Shown: positions 35,152 to 44,736, counted from the first letter of the stretch. The stretch: 64,000 nt of DNA from Actinocorallia sp. API 0066 (GCF_020991275.1 NZ_JAJLQY010000010.1:248001-312000); one strand, 5' to 3'. A program made the numbers and translations. Notes: generated by a model from the letters alone, not told the origin.

Positions 35152-36114
35152 ATGGTGCGGGTCGTGGTCGCGGAACTCGGAAAGCTCACCCTGGTCGAGG
35201 ACGAGGCGCTGGAGCCCGGTCCCGGCCAGCTCGCCGTGGCGGTCGGGGCGGCGGGCGTCAACTACGTGGACGGCCTCCTCGTCGAGGGCCGGTACCAGAT
35301 CAAACCGCCGCTGCCGTTCACTCCGGGCAGCGAGATCGCGGGCACCGTCAGCGCGGTCGGCCCCGGCGTCACGGGCTTCGCGCCCGGCGACAGGGTGCTC
35401 GCGATGTGCGGGTTCGGCGGATTCGCCGCGCATGCCGTGATCAACGCCGACAGCGCCGTGCGCGTCCCGGACGCGCTCGACTTCCCCCGGGCCGCGACGT
35501 TCACCCAGTCCTACTGCACGGCGCTCTTCGCGCTGCGCGAGCGGGTCGGCCTACGCGCCGGGGAGAGTGTGCTCTCCCTGGGCGCCGGTAGCGGCGTCGG
35601 CCTCGCGGCGGTGCAGGTGGCGAAGGCGCTCGGCGCGCGCGTTCTCGCCGCGGCCTCCAGCCCGGAGAAGCGGGCCGCCTCACTCGCCGCCGGTGCTTCC
35701 GAGGTCGTGGACTCGGCCGACCCCGAGGCCGTCAAGAAGGCGGCCCGCGCGTTCGGCGACGGCGGCGTGGACGTGGTGTTCGACCCCGTGGGCGGCGAGC
35801 TCGCCCCCGTGGTGCTGCGGGCGCTGCGCGAGTTCGGCCGCTACACCGTCATCGGGTTCACCGCGGGCATCCCCGCCGTCCCACTCAACCAGGTGCTGCT
35901 GCGCAACCGCTCCGTCGTCGGCGTCGACTGGGGGCTGTGGGCGCTCACCGGCCCCGACCGGCAGCGCGCCCTGCTGGAGGACGCCCTCACGATGGTCGCC
36001 GACGGACGGCTCGACCCGGTCGCGCCGCAGGTCAGGCCGCTCGCCGACGTCGCCGAGGTGATCGCCGACCTCCAGGCCCGCCGCGTCGTCGGCAAGGTCG
36101 CCCTCGTCCCCTAG
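35152..36114 (+). CDS. NADPH:quinone reductase-like MDR-family oxidoreductase
   Basis: 320 residues. A zinc-free medium-chain reductase: GroES-like N-terminal domain with the PLPFTPGSEIAGTVSAVGPGVTGF signature, then a Rossmann domain with LGAGSGVGLAAVQVAKALGARVLAAASSPEKR and the GGVDVVFDPVGG motif. No zinc-ligand cysteines are present. Likely reduces quinones or enals with NADPH. Physiological substrate unknown. Confidence 0.9.
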   Translation: MVRVVVAELGKLTLVEDEALEPGPGQLAVAVGAAGVNYVDGLLVEGRYQIKPPLPFTPGSEIAGTVSAVGPGVTGFAPGDRVLAMCGFGGFAAHAVINADSAVRVPDALDFPRAATFTQSYCTALFALRERVGLRAGESVLSLGAGSGVGLAAVQVAKALGARVLAAASSPEKRAASLAAGASEVVDSADPEAVKKAARAFGDGGVDVVFDPVGGELAPVVLRALREFGRYTVIGFTAGIPAVPLNQVLLRNRSVVGVDWGLWALTGPDRQRALLEDALTMVADGRLDPVAPQVRPLADVAEVIADLQARRVVGKVALVP

Positions 36115-36494
36115 CCGAGGCTCGCCCGGAAGGCGACGCAGCCCGGCACCCACGCGGCGACGTCGAAGGCGCCCGGATCCCAGTCGTGCGCGAGCACCTC
36201 GCGCCGCCACACGTAGGCGACGGCCTCCCCTCCGCCGTCCAGCGCGATCGTCTCGACCGTGTAGTCGTCGTCCTCGTAGGCGTGCAGGACGTCCAGCTCC
36301 GCGGCGCTGAGGCCGTGCAGGAGGAGTCCGCGCGCGGTGCCCTGGGCGGCGACCAGGCCCGGGTAGGCGGCGCCCGGCAGCGCGGCCACCCGCCACCCGG
36401 ACGCGCTCGCGGGCGACGTCGGCGGGACCCGGCCCAGCAGCGCGTCCAGGACCTCGGGGAAGCGCAGCGTGCCATAGACGAAAAGATCGGGCAT
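36111..36494 (-). CDS. Gamma-glutamylcyclotransferase/AIG2-like protein
   Basis: 127 residues. The family phosphate/substrate loop VYGTLR appears near the N-terminus and the catalytic Glu in LHAYEDDDY. Members cleave gamma-glutamyl amines to 5-oxoproline or act in related reactions. The stop overlaps that of the quinone reductase on the other strand. Confidence 0.87.
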   Translation of the reverse strand: MPDLFVYGTLRFPEVLDALLGRVPPTSPASASGWRVAALPGAAYPGLVAAQGTARGLLLHGLSAAELDVLHAYEDDDYTVETIALDGGGEAVAYVWRREVLAHDWDPGAFDVAAWVPGCVAFRASLG

Positions 36495-36527
36495 GGACCC
36501 CAAAATAACCGGTGGAGAGGACACACG

Positions 36528-37103
36528 ATGATCAGGAAGTTCCGGCTGGACGACGAGTACGCCGTCTATGACATCTGCCTGCGCACCGCGACGGATCCGG
36601 ATGGATATGACGATCCCCGTCTTGTCGGGCATGTCTATGTCGGGCCGTATCTGCGGTTCGAGCCGCAGTTCGCGTCCGTGGTGGACGAGGGCGCCGTGCT
36701 CGGCTACATCGTCGGGACGCCCGACACCCGCGCGTTCGAGGAGCGCTGCGCCCAGGACTGGTGGCCCAACCTGCGCAGGCGCTACCCCGAGGACCCCGCC
36801 TCGCCTAGCACCCGGGACGAGCGGATGATCCACATCATCCACCACCCGTTCCCCGCTCCCGAGGAGATCGTGCGCGAGCACCCGTCGCACCTGCACATCA
36901 ACCTCCTGGCCGAGACGCGCGGCAAGGGGTACGGCCGGGCGCTCATCGACCAGTTCCTTGGCGAACTCGTGGCGGCGGGCTCGCCTGGCGTCCACTTCGG
37001 CGTCGATCCGGCCAACACCAACGCGCTCGCCTTCTACGCGGCCGTCGGGTTCGACGTCCTACGCACCAACGTGCACACCGTGTGGATGGGCAGGAGGCTG
37101 TGA
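36528..37103 (+). CDS. GNAT-family N-acetyltransferase
   Basis: 191 residues with GGAGAGG before the ATG. Larger than usual, with an inserted segment (residues 60-110) before the acetyl-CoA site LLAETRGKGYGRALIDQFLGELVAAGSPGVHFGVDPANTNALAFYAAVGFDVL. The N-terminal part and the HPSHLHINLL strand resemble O-GlcNAcase-type acetyltransferase domains in actinomycetes. Substrate unknown. Confidence 0.87.
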   Translation: MIRKFRLDDEYAVYDICLRTATDPDGYDDPRLVGHVYVGPYLRFEPQFASVVDEGAVLGYIVGTPDTRAFEERCAQDWWPNLRRRYPEDPASPSTRDERMIHIIHHPFPAPEEIVREHPSHLHINLLAETRGKGYGRALIDQFLGELVAAGSPGVHFGVDPANTNALAFYAAVGFDVLRTNVHTVWMGRRL

Positions 37104-37160
37104 CGGCCTCGTGATCCACGGCACGCTTGACCGCGTCCGTTCCGGGCTAGATTCCCCGGT

Positions 37161-37934
37161 ATGGCAGCGGTGCTCCTGGACATCGACGGCGTCCTGACGG
37201 TCGGCTGGCGGGCCGTGCCCGGCGCACCCGAGGCGCTGGCCCGCCTCCGCGCCGACGGCCACGACGTGCTCCTCCTCACCAACACGACGTCCCGGACCAG
37301 GGCGCGGATCACCGGGGCGCTGACGTCCGAGGGCTTCGCGGTCGGCCCCGACGACGTCATGACGGCCACCTCCGCGACCGCGTCCTATCTGTCCGAGCAC
37401 CACCCGGACGCGCGGGTCCTCCTGCTGAACTCCGGCGACGTGACGGCCGACCTGCCCGGCGTCCGCCTCGTCACGGACCGCCCGGACGTCGTTGTGGTCG
37501 GCGGCGCGGGCCCGGTCTTCGACTACCCGACGGTGAACCGCGTCTTCCGCTTCCTCCTGGACGGCGCCCTCCTCGTCGCGATGGCACGGAACCTCTCCTG
37601 GCGCACCGCGGACGGCCTCAGCCTCGACGCGGGCGCCTACCTGCTCGGCTGGGAGGCCGCCACGGGCGCCCGCGCCCACGTCGTGGGGAAACCCTCGGCC
37701 GACTTCTTCCGCGCCGCCCTGACCCGCCTCGGCGCCCCGACCGGCGTCATGGTCGGCGACGACCTCCACGCCGACGTCCTGGGCGCCCGGCACGCGGGCC
37801 TCACCGGCGTCCAGGTCCGCACCGGCAAGTTCCGCCCCGCCGACCTCGCCGCCTCCCCCGAGGCCCCCGACCACGTCATCGACTCCGTCGCCGACCTCCC
37901 GGCCCTCCTCGCGGACCTGGCCCGCGTACGGTGA
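37161..37934 (+). CDS. HAD-IIA family hydrolase
   Basis: 257 residues. The nucleophile and acid aspartates D7 and D9 are in LLDIDGVLTVGW, motif II is LLTNTTSRTR, the lysine motif lies in VVGKPSADFFRAAL and the metal motif IV is VGDDLHADVLGA. It has the IIA cap like phosphoglycolate or p-nitrophenyl phosphatases such as HDHD2. Substrate not predictable. The GNAT gene that follows starts 4 bp after its stop. Confidence 0.9.
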   Translation: MAAVLLDIDGVLTVGWRAVPGAPEALARLRADGHDVLLLTNTTSRTRARITGALTSEGFAVGPDDVMTATSATASYLSEHHPDARVLLLNSGDVTADLPGVRLVTDRPDVVVVGGAGPVFDYPTVNRVFRFLLDGALLVAMARNLSWRTADGLSLDAGAYLLGWEAATGARAHVVGKPSADFFRAALTRLGAPTGVMVGDDLHADVLGARHAGLTGVQVRTGKFRPADLAASPEAPDHVIDSVADLPALLADLARVR

Positions 37935-37938
37935 GGCG

Positions 37939-38454
37939 ATGGACGAGCAGACCCCCCGAGTCCGTCTTCTCCCGGTCGGCCCCGCGGACATGGCCGAGTT
38001 CACCTCCGCCGCCCGCGCCAGCGAGCCCTTCCACACCCCCTGGGTGTACCCGCCTCTGACCCCCGGCGAGTTCGCCGCCTATCTGGCCCGCCTCGACGGC
38101 GAGACCTCCCACGGCTTCGTCCTGCGCCGCGCCTCCGACGGCGCCCTCGTCGGCTACGTCAACCTCACCCAGATCGTTCGGGGCTCCTACCAGAAAGCCA
38201 CCCTCGGCTACGCCGCCTTCACCGGCCACGAACGCCGCGGCTACATGTCCGAGGGCCTCACCCTCACCATCCGCCACGCCTTCACCACCCTCGCCCTCCA
38301 CCGCCTGGAGGCCGAGATCCAACCCGCCAACACCGCCTCCCGCCGCCTGGCCGCCTCCCTCGGCTTCACCTACGAGGGCCTCGCCCGCTCCCTCATCCGC
38401 ATCAGGAACACCTGGCACGACCACGAACGGTGGTCCCGCACCGCCGACGTTTAA
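37939..38454 (+). CDS. RimJ/RimL-type GNAT N-acetyltransferase
   Basis: 171 residues. Matches the RimJ/RimL subgroup: GFVLRRASDGALVGYVNLTQI, LGYAAFTGHERRGYMSEGLTLTIRHAF, LHRLEAEIQPANTASRRLAASLGFTYEGLAR and a C-terminal WHDHERWS. Probably acetylates protein N-termini or small molecules. It forms a short unit with the HAD hydrolase and is the last gene before the RiPP/conflict island. Confidence 0.9.
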   Translation: MDEQTPRVRLLPVGPADMAEFTSAARASEPFHTPWVYPPLTPGEFAAYLARLDGETSHGFVLRRASDGALVGYVNLTQIVRGSYQKATLGYAAFTGHERRGYMSEGLTLTIRHAFTTLALHRLEAEIQPANTASRRLAASLGFTYEGLARSLIRIRNTWHDHERWSRTADV

Positions 38455-38537
38455 AGATCTTGGAAAAACGCGATACCTCTTCAGAACGGATTGTGCGCAG
38501 CGCCGCGCCCCAACGTCCGGACTCAGGGGGGTTCAGG

Positions 38538-39770
38538 ATGGGTGTGGTCGGGCGCGCCGAATCTCCCGAGTGGCCGCGGTCACTCGACATGCGCGGGCTG
38601 CTCGCGGCGGGCTGGCGGCCGACGCCGTTCCAGGAGTTCGTGCTCAAGATCCACAGCCGCTGCAACCTGTCGTGCGACTACTGCTACATGTACGAGATGG
38701 CCGACCAGGGGTGGAAGAGCCAGCCCCGCCGGATGGCCCGGCCGATCATCGACCAGGTGGCGCGGCGCGTCGCCGAGCACGCCAGGGAGAACCTGCTCCG
38801 CAAGGTCGGCATCACCCTGCACGGCGGCGAACCGCTGCTCGCCGGGCCCGAACACGTCAGGTACGCGGTCGAGGCGATCCGGGACGCCGCGCACCCCGAC
38901 GTCGAGGTCGAGTTCACCGTGCAGACCAACGGCGTGCTCATCGACACCGACTTCCTCGACCTGTTCGCCAAGTTCGGCGTCTCGGTCGGCGTCAGCCTCG
39001 ACGGCGACGAGTCCGGCCACGACCTGCACCGCAAACGCGCCGACGGCAGGGGCAGCCACCGCGACGTCATGGCGGGCATGCGGGCCCTGACGTCACCCGC
39101 CTACCGCGACCTGTTCACCGGCTTCCTGGCCACCATCGACCTGCGCAACGACCCCATCGCCACCTACGAGGCGCTGCTCGCGCACGACCCGCCCGGCGTC
39201 GACTTCCTGCTGCCGCACGGCAACTGGACGACGCCCCCGCCCGGCCGCCTCCCGGACTCCTCCACCCCCTACGCGGACTGGCTCATCACCATCTTCGACC
39301 GCTGGTACCACGACCCCGGCCGGACCCGCGTCCGCCTCTTCCTGGAGATCATCAGTCTCCTCACCGGCAAGTACTCGGCGAGCGAGGCGGTCGGTCTCTC
39401 CCCGATCTCCATGGTCGTCGTCGAGACGAACGGGCGCATCGAGCAGGTGGACACACTCAAGTCGGCGTTCGAAGGCGCCGCCGGCACCACACTGCACGTC
39501 TCCCGCGATCCGTTCACCACGGCGTTGATGCACCCGTCCATCGCCGCCCGCCAGATCGGCGTCCGCGCGCTGTCGGAGACATGCCGGTCCTGCCCTCTGC
39601 ACCGGGTGTGCGGGGGCGGCCACTACACCCACCGGTACCGGACGGGGACGGGCTTCCTCAACCCTTCGGTCTACTGCGCCGATTTGAAGCGCCTCATCAC
39701 CCACGTGCACGACGTCGTCAGCGCCGACGTGGCGAGGCGGCGGGTCGGCCACGCCGCCCCGCCGCCCTGA
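38538..39770 (+). CDS. fxsB: FxsB-type radical SAM/SPASM peptide maturase, copy A
   Basis: 410 residues from ATG 38538 behind a G-rich site. Radical SAM cluster Cys at C42, C46 and C49 (CNLSCDYCY), SAM-binding GGEP in LHGGEPLLAGP, and a C-terminal SPASM region with C349, C352, C358 and C380. The opening GWRPTPFQEFVLKIHSRC and the block DFLLPHGNW are hallmarks of the FxsB family, which forms strained three-residue cyclophanes between an aromatic side chain and a backbone-neighbour carbon in short peptides. The likely substrate is the small peptide at 42579-42719. A second copy lies at 52689-53966. Confidence 0.9.
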   Translation: MGVVGRAESPEWPRSLDMRGLLAAGWRPTPFQEFVLKIHSRCNLSCDYCYMYEMADQGWKSQPRRMARPIIDQVARRVAEHARENLLRKVGITLHGGEPLLAGPEHVRYAVEAIRDAAHPDVEVEFTVQTNGVLIDTDFLDLFAKFGVSVGVSLDGDESGHDLHRKRADGRGSHRDVMAGMRALTSPAYRDLFTGFLATIDLRNDPIATYEALLAHDPPGVDFLLPHGNWTTPPPGRLPDSSTPYADWLITIFDRWYHDPGRTRVRLFLEIISLLTGKYSASEAVGLSPISMVVVETNGRIEQVDTLKSAFEGAAGTTLHVSRDPFTTALMHPSIAARQIGVRALSETCRSCPLHRVCGGGHYTHRYRTGTGFLNPSVYCADLKRLITHVHDVVSADVARRRVGHAAPPP

Positions 39771-39785
39771 CCGCTTCCCGAGGGC

Positions 39786-42293
39786 TCAGATCGGCGGCGG
39801 GTCGAAGTCCGCGTCCAGGTGCCTGCCGTCGAGGAACACCCTGACGTCGGGGTGGTCGAGACCGAGGGTCCGCGCGTAGGCGGACTTCGTCCCCTCGTAC
39901 AACTCCGCCGCCTCTTCCTGCTCGCCGAAGGCGAGCAGATCCGCAGAGAGGTTGGCCGCGCACAGCAGCGCCATCGGGTGCTCCCCGCCCAGCAGGGCGC
40001 TCAGCCGCCGCAGCGTGCCGCGTCCCAGCCGGACGGCGGACTCCAACTCACCGAGCAGCGCGAGGTCACTGGCCAGGTTGGTGGTGACGGTCAGCGTGTA
40101 GTGGTGGTCCCGGCCCAGGCTCCGGTCGAGGCCCTCAAGCGCCTCCTCGTTGAGCCTGCGCGCGTCCTCGGGGTCGCCGATGACCCGGCGCATGATCGCC
40201 AGGTTGCCGATGCAGCCGTGGTTGTAGGGGTGCTGGGGCCCGTACACGCGCGGGTACCGCCGTACCGTGTCGGCCGCGAGGTCGAGCGCCTGCTGGGCCT
40301 CGCCCATCGTGCGGAGCACGTTCGCCAGGCCCATCGCGGCCGAGAGCGTGTCGGGGTGGTCGAGCCCGTAGAGGCTCACGAGCCGCGCGTGCGTCGAGGT
40401 GGCCAGTTCGAGGGCGCCTTCCAGGTCGCCGAGCCGCCGCCAGGCGACCGACAGGTCCTTTGCCGCGCGCAGCGTCCACGGGTGGTCGGCGCCGATCGTG
40501 GACAGCGCGAACGCGTGCGCGTCCTGGCCGATGTCGGCGGCCTCGGCGTAGTCGCCGCACAGCCGGACCGCGCGGGCCAGGCCCGTCCAGGCGTTGGCCA
40601 TGCTGCTCTGGTCGAGCGCCGAGGACCCCATGTACGCCCGCTTGTGCAGTTCCTTCGCCTTCTGGTACCTGCTGCTCAGCCCGTAGTCGAGCGCGAGGTT
40701 GTTCAACGCGCGGATGGTGGCGCGGTCCTCGTCGCCGAAGCGCTGCTGGCACCTTTCGAGCGCCTGTTCGCCCACCTCCAGGGCCCTGCGGAAGTTCCCG
40801 GAGGCGCGCAGGTCGGCGGGGCGGCCGCGCAGGAAGCGCAGCGTGAGCTCGTGGTCAGGACCGACCGACTTCTCGGCCTTGATCAACCACTGCTCGTTGT
40901 ACTGGGCCGCTTCGCCGTACCTGCCCAGTTCGCGCAGCAGGTTGCCGTACTCCAGGGCCATGCTGAGGACATCCTCGTGGTCCTCACCCGAGCGGGTGGA
41001 CCAGGTCTGGAGGAACTCCTCGGCGAACGTGCGCTGCGAGACGAGGTTGCCGGAGCTGAAGAGGTACCTGACGACGTTCAGCGCCATCTGCCGGACCGCC
41101 GGAGCATCGCAGAACCTGACGCCCGCGGGCTCGACGTGGCCGAGCAGGTTCTGGAAGCGCTCCCAGTTCTTCTGGTCGTCCGGGTCGTCGGGCGCGTAGG
41201 CGGCGAGCAGCACGTGCACCTCGTGCTGGAGCACCTGCTGCTCGTCCTGGCTCAGCCCCTCCCGGAGCAGCGCCTGGATCAGCCGGTGGATCTGAAGGGT
41301 GCGGCCGGGGATGTCCAGCCGCGCGAGCGCGAAGCGGCCGAGCTCGCCGACGGCCTTGCTCGTCGCGATCGGGTCGGCGATGAGCGTCTGGAGCTCGGGG
41401 CCGAGCTGGGCCCGCACCTCGGGACGGACCTGGGTGAAAGCGTCGCGCGGGATCGGCTCGGGTCCGAAGAAGGCGCAGCAGCGCAGCAGGTAGAGCGCGT
41501 CGGGCATCTTGCCCTTGAGGCTCTCCACGGAGATGGCCCAGGCCGCCGTCATCGACACCGGGTACTCGGAGGGCTTGCCCTCGGACAGCAGCTGCGAGGT
41601 GCGTTCGGTGAGCAGCCCGAGGTACTCCTCGACGCTCATGCCCGTCTCGGCCTGGAGCGCGCCCGCCTGCTCCAGCGCGAGCGGCAGGTCGCCCAGCTCG
41701 TGCGCGAGTCGCTCGGCCTCCTCGCGGCTGATCGCCTGCGGCACCCGCTTGGTGAGGAACTCGACGCTCTCGGCGCGGTCGAAGACGTTGATGGCGAGCG
41801 TGTCCACCACGCCCTCCCAGCGGTGGTTCCGGGAGGTGATGAGAACGTGCCCGGTGCCCTGCGGGAGCAGTTCGAGCAGATCCTCCGGCTGGTCGGCGTT
41901 GTCGAAGACGAGCAGCCAGCGCGCGTAGGGCTCGCCGCGCCGCAACGCGTCGAGTACCGCGTTCGCCGCGTCCTCGATGCCGCTCGAACTCGCGGGCGGC
42001 ACGTCCAGGTAGGGCGCGAGACCCGCGAGTGACGACCTGACGAGGACGGGCTGGTCGGCGGGGATCCACCAGACCAGGTCGTACTCGTCGCGATGGCGGT
42101 GGGCGTACTCCGCGGCGAGCTGGGTCTTGCCGACGCCGCCGAGCCCGTGCAGCGCGTGCGGGACGACGGCCGTGGGCTGGCTCGCGATGCTGGCGCGCAG
42201 CTTGCCCAGGGACTCCTCGCGTCCGGTGAAGTTCTTGAGGCGAGGCGGCACCTTGCCCCACACCGCCGGGGCCTGCCTCGACACCACACTCAT
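39786..42293 (-). CDS. fxsT: FxsT-like NB-ARC/TPR protein
   Basis: 835 residues. A FTGRE lead-in (22-26), NB-ARC ATPase with P-loop GLGGVGKT (50-57), Walker B in WLLVFDNAD (about 125), sensor segment GHVLITSRN, then from about residue 430 a tail of kinesin-light-chain-like TPRs with repeated LG.DHP.TL patterns, ending DADFDPPPI. This is the FxSxx-COOH system TPR partner of FxsB enzymes, a STAND-type molecular switch. It converges on copy A maturase (15-bp gap) and diverges from the peptide gene across 285 bp. Unlike its homologue at 48702-52766, it lacks a vWA domain. Confidence 0.9.
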   Translation of the reverse strand: MSVVSRQAPAVWGKVPPRLKNFTGREESLGKLRASIASQPTAVVPHALHGLGGVGKTQLAAEYAHRHRDEYDLVWWIPADQPVLVRSSLAGLAPYLDVPPASSSGIEDAANAVLDALRRGEPYARWLLVFDNADQPEDLLELLPQGTGHVLITSRNHRWEGVVDTLAINVFDRAESVEFLTKRVPQAISREEAERLAHELGDLPLALEQAGALQAETGMSVEEYLGLLTERTSQLLSEGKPSEYPVSMTAAWAISVESLKGKMPDALYLLRCCAFFGPEPIPRDAFTQVRPEVRAQLGPELQTLIADPIATSKAVGELGRFALARLDIPGRTLQIHRLIQALLREGLSQDEQQVLQHEVHVLLAAYAPDDPDDQKNWERFQNLLGHVEPAGVRFCDAPAVRQMALNVVRYLFSSGNLVSQRTFAEEFLQTWSTRSGEDHEDVLSMALEYGNLLRELGRYGEAAQYNEQWLIKAEKSVGPDHELTLRFLRGRPADLRASGNFRRALEVGEQALERCQQRFGDEDRATIRALNNLALDYGLSSRYQKAKELHKRAYMGSSALDQSSMANAWTGLARAVRLCGDYAEAADIGQDAHAFALSTIGADHPWTLRAAKDLSVAWRRLGDLEGALELATSTHARLVSLYGLDHPDTLSAAMGLANVLRTMGEAQQALDLAADTVRRYPRVYGPQHPYNHGCIGNLAIMRRVIGDPEDARRLNEEALEGLDRSLGRDHHYTLTVTTNLASDLALLGELESAVRLGRGTLRRLSALLGGEHPMALLCAANLSADLLAFGEQEEAAELYEGTKSAYARTLGLDHPDVRVFLDGRHLDADFDPPPI

Positions 42294-42578
42294 CTGTACG
42301 CCTCCGAGCCATTCCCGATCACGGCGATTCGCCCTTAACCGTACCTTCGCCGCCGCTCATTCGACTACCAAGGACAGCGTCAATGCGGAATATTTCCACG
42401 AGCTGAGTCAAGTGACACAGAGTTCCGTCGGCGTCCGCTTCCGGCCATGCCCGACCGGTTTGATGATCAGGCTTCACGGAGACTCAATCGGGCTGTGTAA
42501 TTCCTACATATGACCGACTAGTCACTGCAAAGAATTCCTGGCACAATCAGGATGCCATCTCCCCGGTACGGAGGAAAC

Positions 42579-42719
42579 ATGCAGCGCTTGACGCCTCAAC
42601 AGGACTCCCTGCTGATCGACATCGAGGGGCTCGCCGCCAGCGACACGGCCCTAGACCTGGTACTGGGCCGCAAGGCCACGATCGGCATAGGCGGGTTCGA
42701 CAACAAGATGGCCCAGTGA
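42579..42719 (+). CDS. Candidate cyclophane RiPP precursor A (FDNKM motif)
   Basis: 46 residues with an excellent site (GGAGG, 4-nt spacer) before the ATG. Residues 1-32 look like a helical acidic leader (SLLIDIEGLAASDTALDLVL), residues 33-39 are Gly-rich, and the tail is F40-D41-N42-K43-M44-A45-Q46. The FxSxx-COOH end of classic substrates is absent, but an aromatic-X-X triplet (F-D-N) is placed where the core should be. The peptide at 53950-54117, beside the second maturase, carries the same FDN[K/R]M. Too short for most gene finders. Prediction from position and motif; not a match to a family I can name with certainty. Confidence 0.7.
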   Translation: MQRLTPQQDSLLIDIEGLAASDTALDLVLGRKATIGIGGFDNKMAQ

Positions 42720-42784
42720 GGCCAACCCGCGCGATTATGCCGTGCGGCACCGATTCACCGGACGAGGACTGATAGCCACGGAGC

Positions 42785-44515
42785 GTGGATTACGCTGCGA
42801 GGACTGACGCCCCGATTGGATTCAGCGAGTCTCCCCGATTGCCGATCCAGTCGGGGCACCGCGACATCGCGTCCATGAACCGGGTGGTCCGAGTGCCAAA
42901 TCCCTCACCCGCACAGCGCAGCCTTTCCGCACGGTCCGACCCCGGTGAAACCACAGACACCTCAGGTTTCTCCGGCGCATTTCCCCGCCCCCGGGAACTC
43001 GCCGGTCTCACGGAAATGTGGCGGCACACCCGCCTCACCCTCCTGAGCGGCGAGTCGGGGGTGGGCAAGTCCCATCTCGTGGAGCGGGCGGCCCGGTCTC
43101 TGAAAGACGCGCTTCCCGTCGGCCGGGTGACGCACCGCCCCGCCTTCCCGATGACGGTCCTGCCCCCGCAGAACCCGTTCGTCTTCCCACTGCTGAGCTG
43201 CTGGTTCCCGGACGTCCCGCCGACCCGCCTCGCGGACGCCGACCTGACCGGATTCCTGCGCGCGGCGACCGGAGCCGGGCCCTACCGGGAGTCCGCGCCG
43301 GTCCTCCTGTGCGTGGACCAGGCCGAACCGCTCTTCCAGCCCTCGCCGCACGAGCCGGCGAACCGGGAGGCCGAGCGCGCCGCGTTCCGCGCCCTCCTCG
43401 GCCGGACCCTCACGGACCTGCCGCACCTGCGGCTTCTGCTCGTCGTGCGCGACACCCACCTGGACGAGGCGAAGGCGTTCGCCGAGACGGCGGCGCCGGG
43501 CGTGTCCACCGGGGCGCTCACCGTGCGGCGCCTCACCCCGGCGGACGCGGCAGCGGCGACTGCCGGGGACGACGCGGCGGCCCCCGTCGTCGGCGCGGTC
43601 GTCGAGGAGCTGTGCACCGTCCGGCGCGGCGACGGACACCGCGTCCGGACGTCCTCGTTCGACCCCGGCCTGTTCCAGGCGGCGTACCGCGCGGTCGCCG
43701 AGCGCGCCGCGGCCCACGATCCGCGGTTCGACCCGGCGGCCGAGGTGGACGCGGCGCTCGCCCTGCACCTGACCCAGACCCTCAACCTCGTCGCCGACGA
43801 CCACGCCTGGATCTCCCGCATCGAGCTGGAGCGCGGCTTCCGTGCCGTGTTCGTCGACCAGACGGCCCCCGGGCCGCTCGACGACCGCTGGACGTCCGTG
43901 CTGCGCGCCCTTGAGGACAGGGGCCTCCTCACGAGCGTCAGGGACGCCGGGGGCACCGGGTACACGCTGCGGCACCGCAAGCTCGTGGACGCGGCCCGCG
44001 CCCCCTCCGGCGGCCTCGTCCCCCTGATCCGGCCGACCGGCGAGGCCCGGCTCCGCGAGTCGGCGGCGGCGCTCTGGCACGGCGACCACGCGCTGGCCCG
44101 CGCGCACGCCGAGAGCGTCGCACGGGCGCACGCCGAGACGCACGACCCGGCCGAGCCGGGCGCGCGGCGGACGGGCGGCGAGGAGCCCGACCCGGTGGTC
44201 GGCGCGCACGCGCTGTGCCTGCTCGGCGACATCACCCACGCGCGCGGCACGGCGGACGGCTCCGCCGACTCCCTGGCCCGGGGCGCGCACGAGGCGGTGG
44301 CGTGCTACGAACGGGCGGCGCTCATTCTCACCGCGGCGGGCAACGCGCCGCTCGTCGCCTATCTGCTCGCCGCCATCGGGCTGCTCACCCTTCCGGAGGA
44401 CCCGGTTTCGGCCCTGCACAAACTCCATTCGGCAGCCGCCCGCGTGCCGGGTGACACATTTATCCAGAGCACACTCACCCGCGCGCTCACCAGGACAAAT
44501 AGTCCAAAAGGCTAG
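42785..44515 (+). CDS. STAND-type P-loop ATPase next to the RiPP precursor
   Basis: 576 residues from GTG 42785; the start is weak and ATG 42875 is an alternative. Walker A GESGVGKS (89-96), Walker B VLLCVDQAEPLF (about 175), sensor LLLVVRDTHLD, then a helical winged-helix-like block and a C-terminal helical tail (ALCLLGDITHAR...AVACYERAALILTAAG) that looks TPR-like. This is the layout of nSTAND-class switches in conflict systems. Transcribed 65 bp behind the precursor, so it probably senses or delivers the peptide signal. The N-terminal 70 residues are disordered and unmatched. Confidence 0.65.
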   Translation: MDYAARTDAPIGFSESPRLPIQSGHRDIASMNRVVRVPNPSPAQRSLSARSDPGETTDTSGFSGAFPRPRELAGLTEMWRHTRLTLLSGESGVGKSHLVERAARSLKDALPVGRVTHRPAFPMTVLPPQNPFVFPLLSCWFPDVPPTRLADADLTGFLRAATGAGPYRESAPVLLCVDQAEPLFQPSPHEPANREAERAAFRALLGRTLTDLPHLRLLLVVRDTHLDEAKAFAETAAPGVSTGALTVRRLTPADAAAATAGDDAAAPVVGAVVEELCTVRRGDGHRVRTSSFDPGLFQAAYRAVAERAAAHDPRFDPAAEVDAALALHLTQTLNLVADDHAWISRIELERGFRAVFVDQTAPGPLDDRWTSVLRALEDRGLLTSVRDAGGTGYTLRHRKLVDAARAPSGGLVPLIRPTGEARLRESAAALWHGDHALARAHAESVARAHAETHDPAEPGARRTGGEEPDPVVGAHALCLLGDITHARGTADGSADSLARGAHEAVACYERAALILTAAGNAPLVAYLLAAIGLLTLPEDPVSALHKLHSAAARVPGDTFIQSTLTRALTRTNSPKG

Positions 44516-44695
44516 GCGTGTCCGCTGACACGCCACCGAGAAAGCAGGAAACGGGAACACGAAACCGAGGTTCCGCTACGATCGGGCGTGATCGAGCCGT
44601 CTCCGCAGTGACCCCGCGTTCAGACAGCCTTGAATCCGCACGCTCCGCAAACCCTTTGGTCTCCCACCAGGGTCAGGGCATCCAACCAGGGGTCC

Positions 44696-44707
44696 TGTCA
44701 TATGACA
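44696..44707. promoter_or_regulatory. Perfect palindrome TGTCATATGACA ahead of the exporter gene
   Basis: A 12-bp perfect palindrome immediately 5' of an intrinsic terminator and 80 bp before the exporter start. It could be an operator that works with the terminator to control the exporter. Confidence 0.35.
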
Positions 44708-44712
44708 AAAGA

Positions 44713-44736
44713 CCGGGCCGCGCCCGGCCCTTTTTT
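44713..44736 (+). terminator. Intrinsic terminator between the STAND ATPase and exporter genes
   Basis: CCGGGC, 3-nt loop, GCCCGG, then CCC and six T (44731-44736). One of the few T-tailed terminators in the window. It separates the precursor/ATPase unit from the exporter 50 bp downstream, unless read-through is regulated. Confidence 0.8.
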
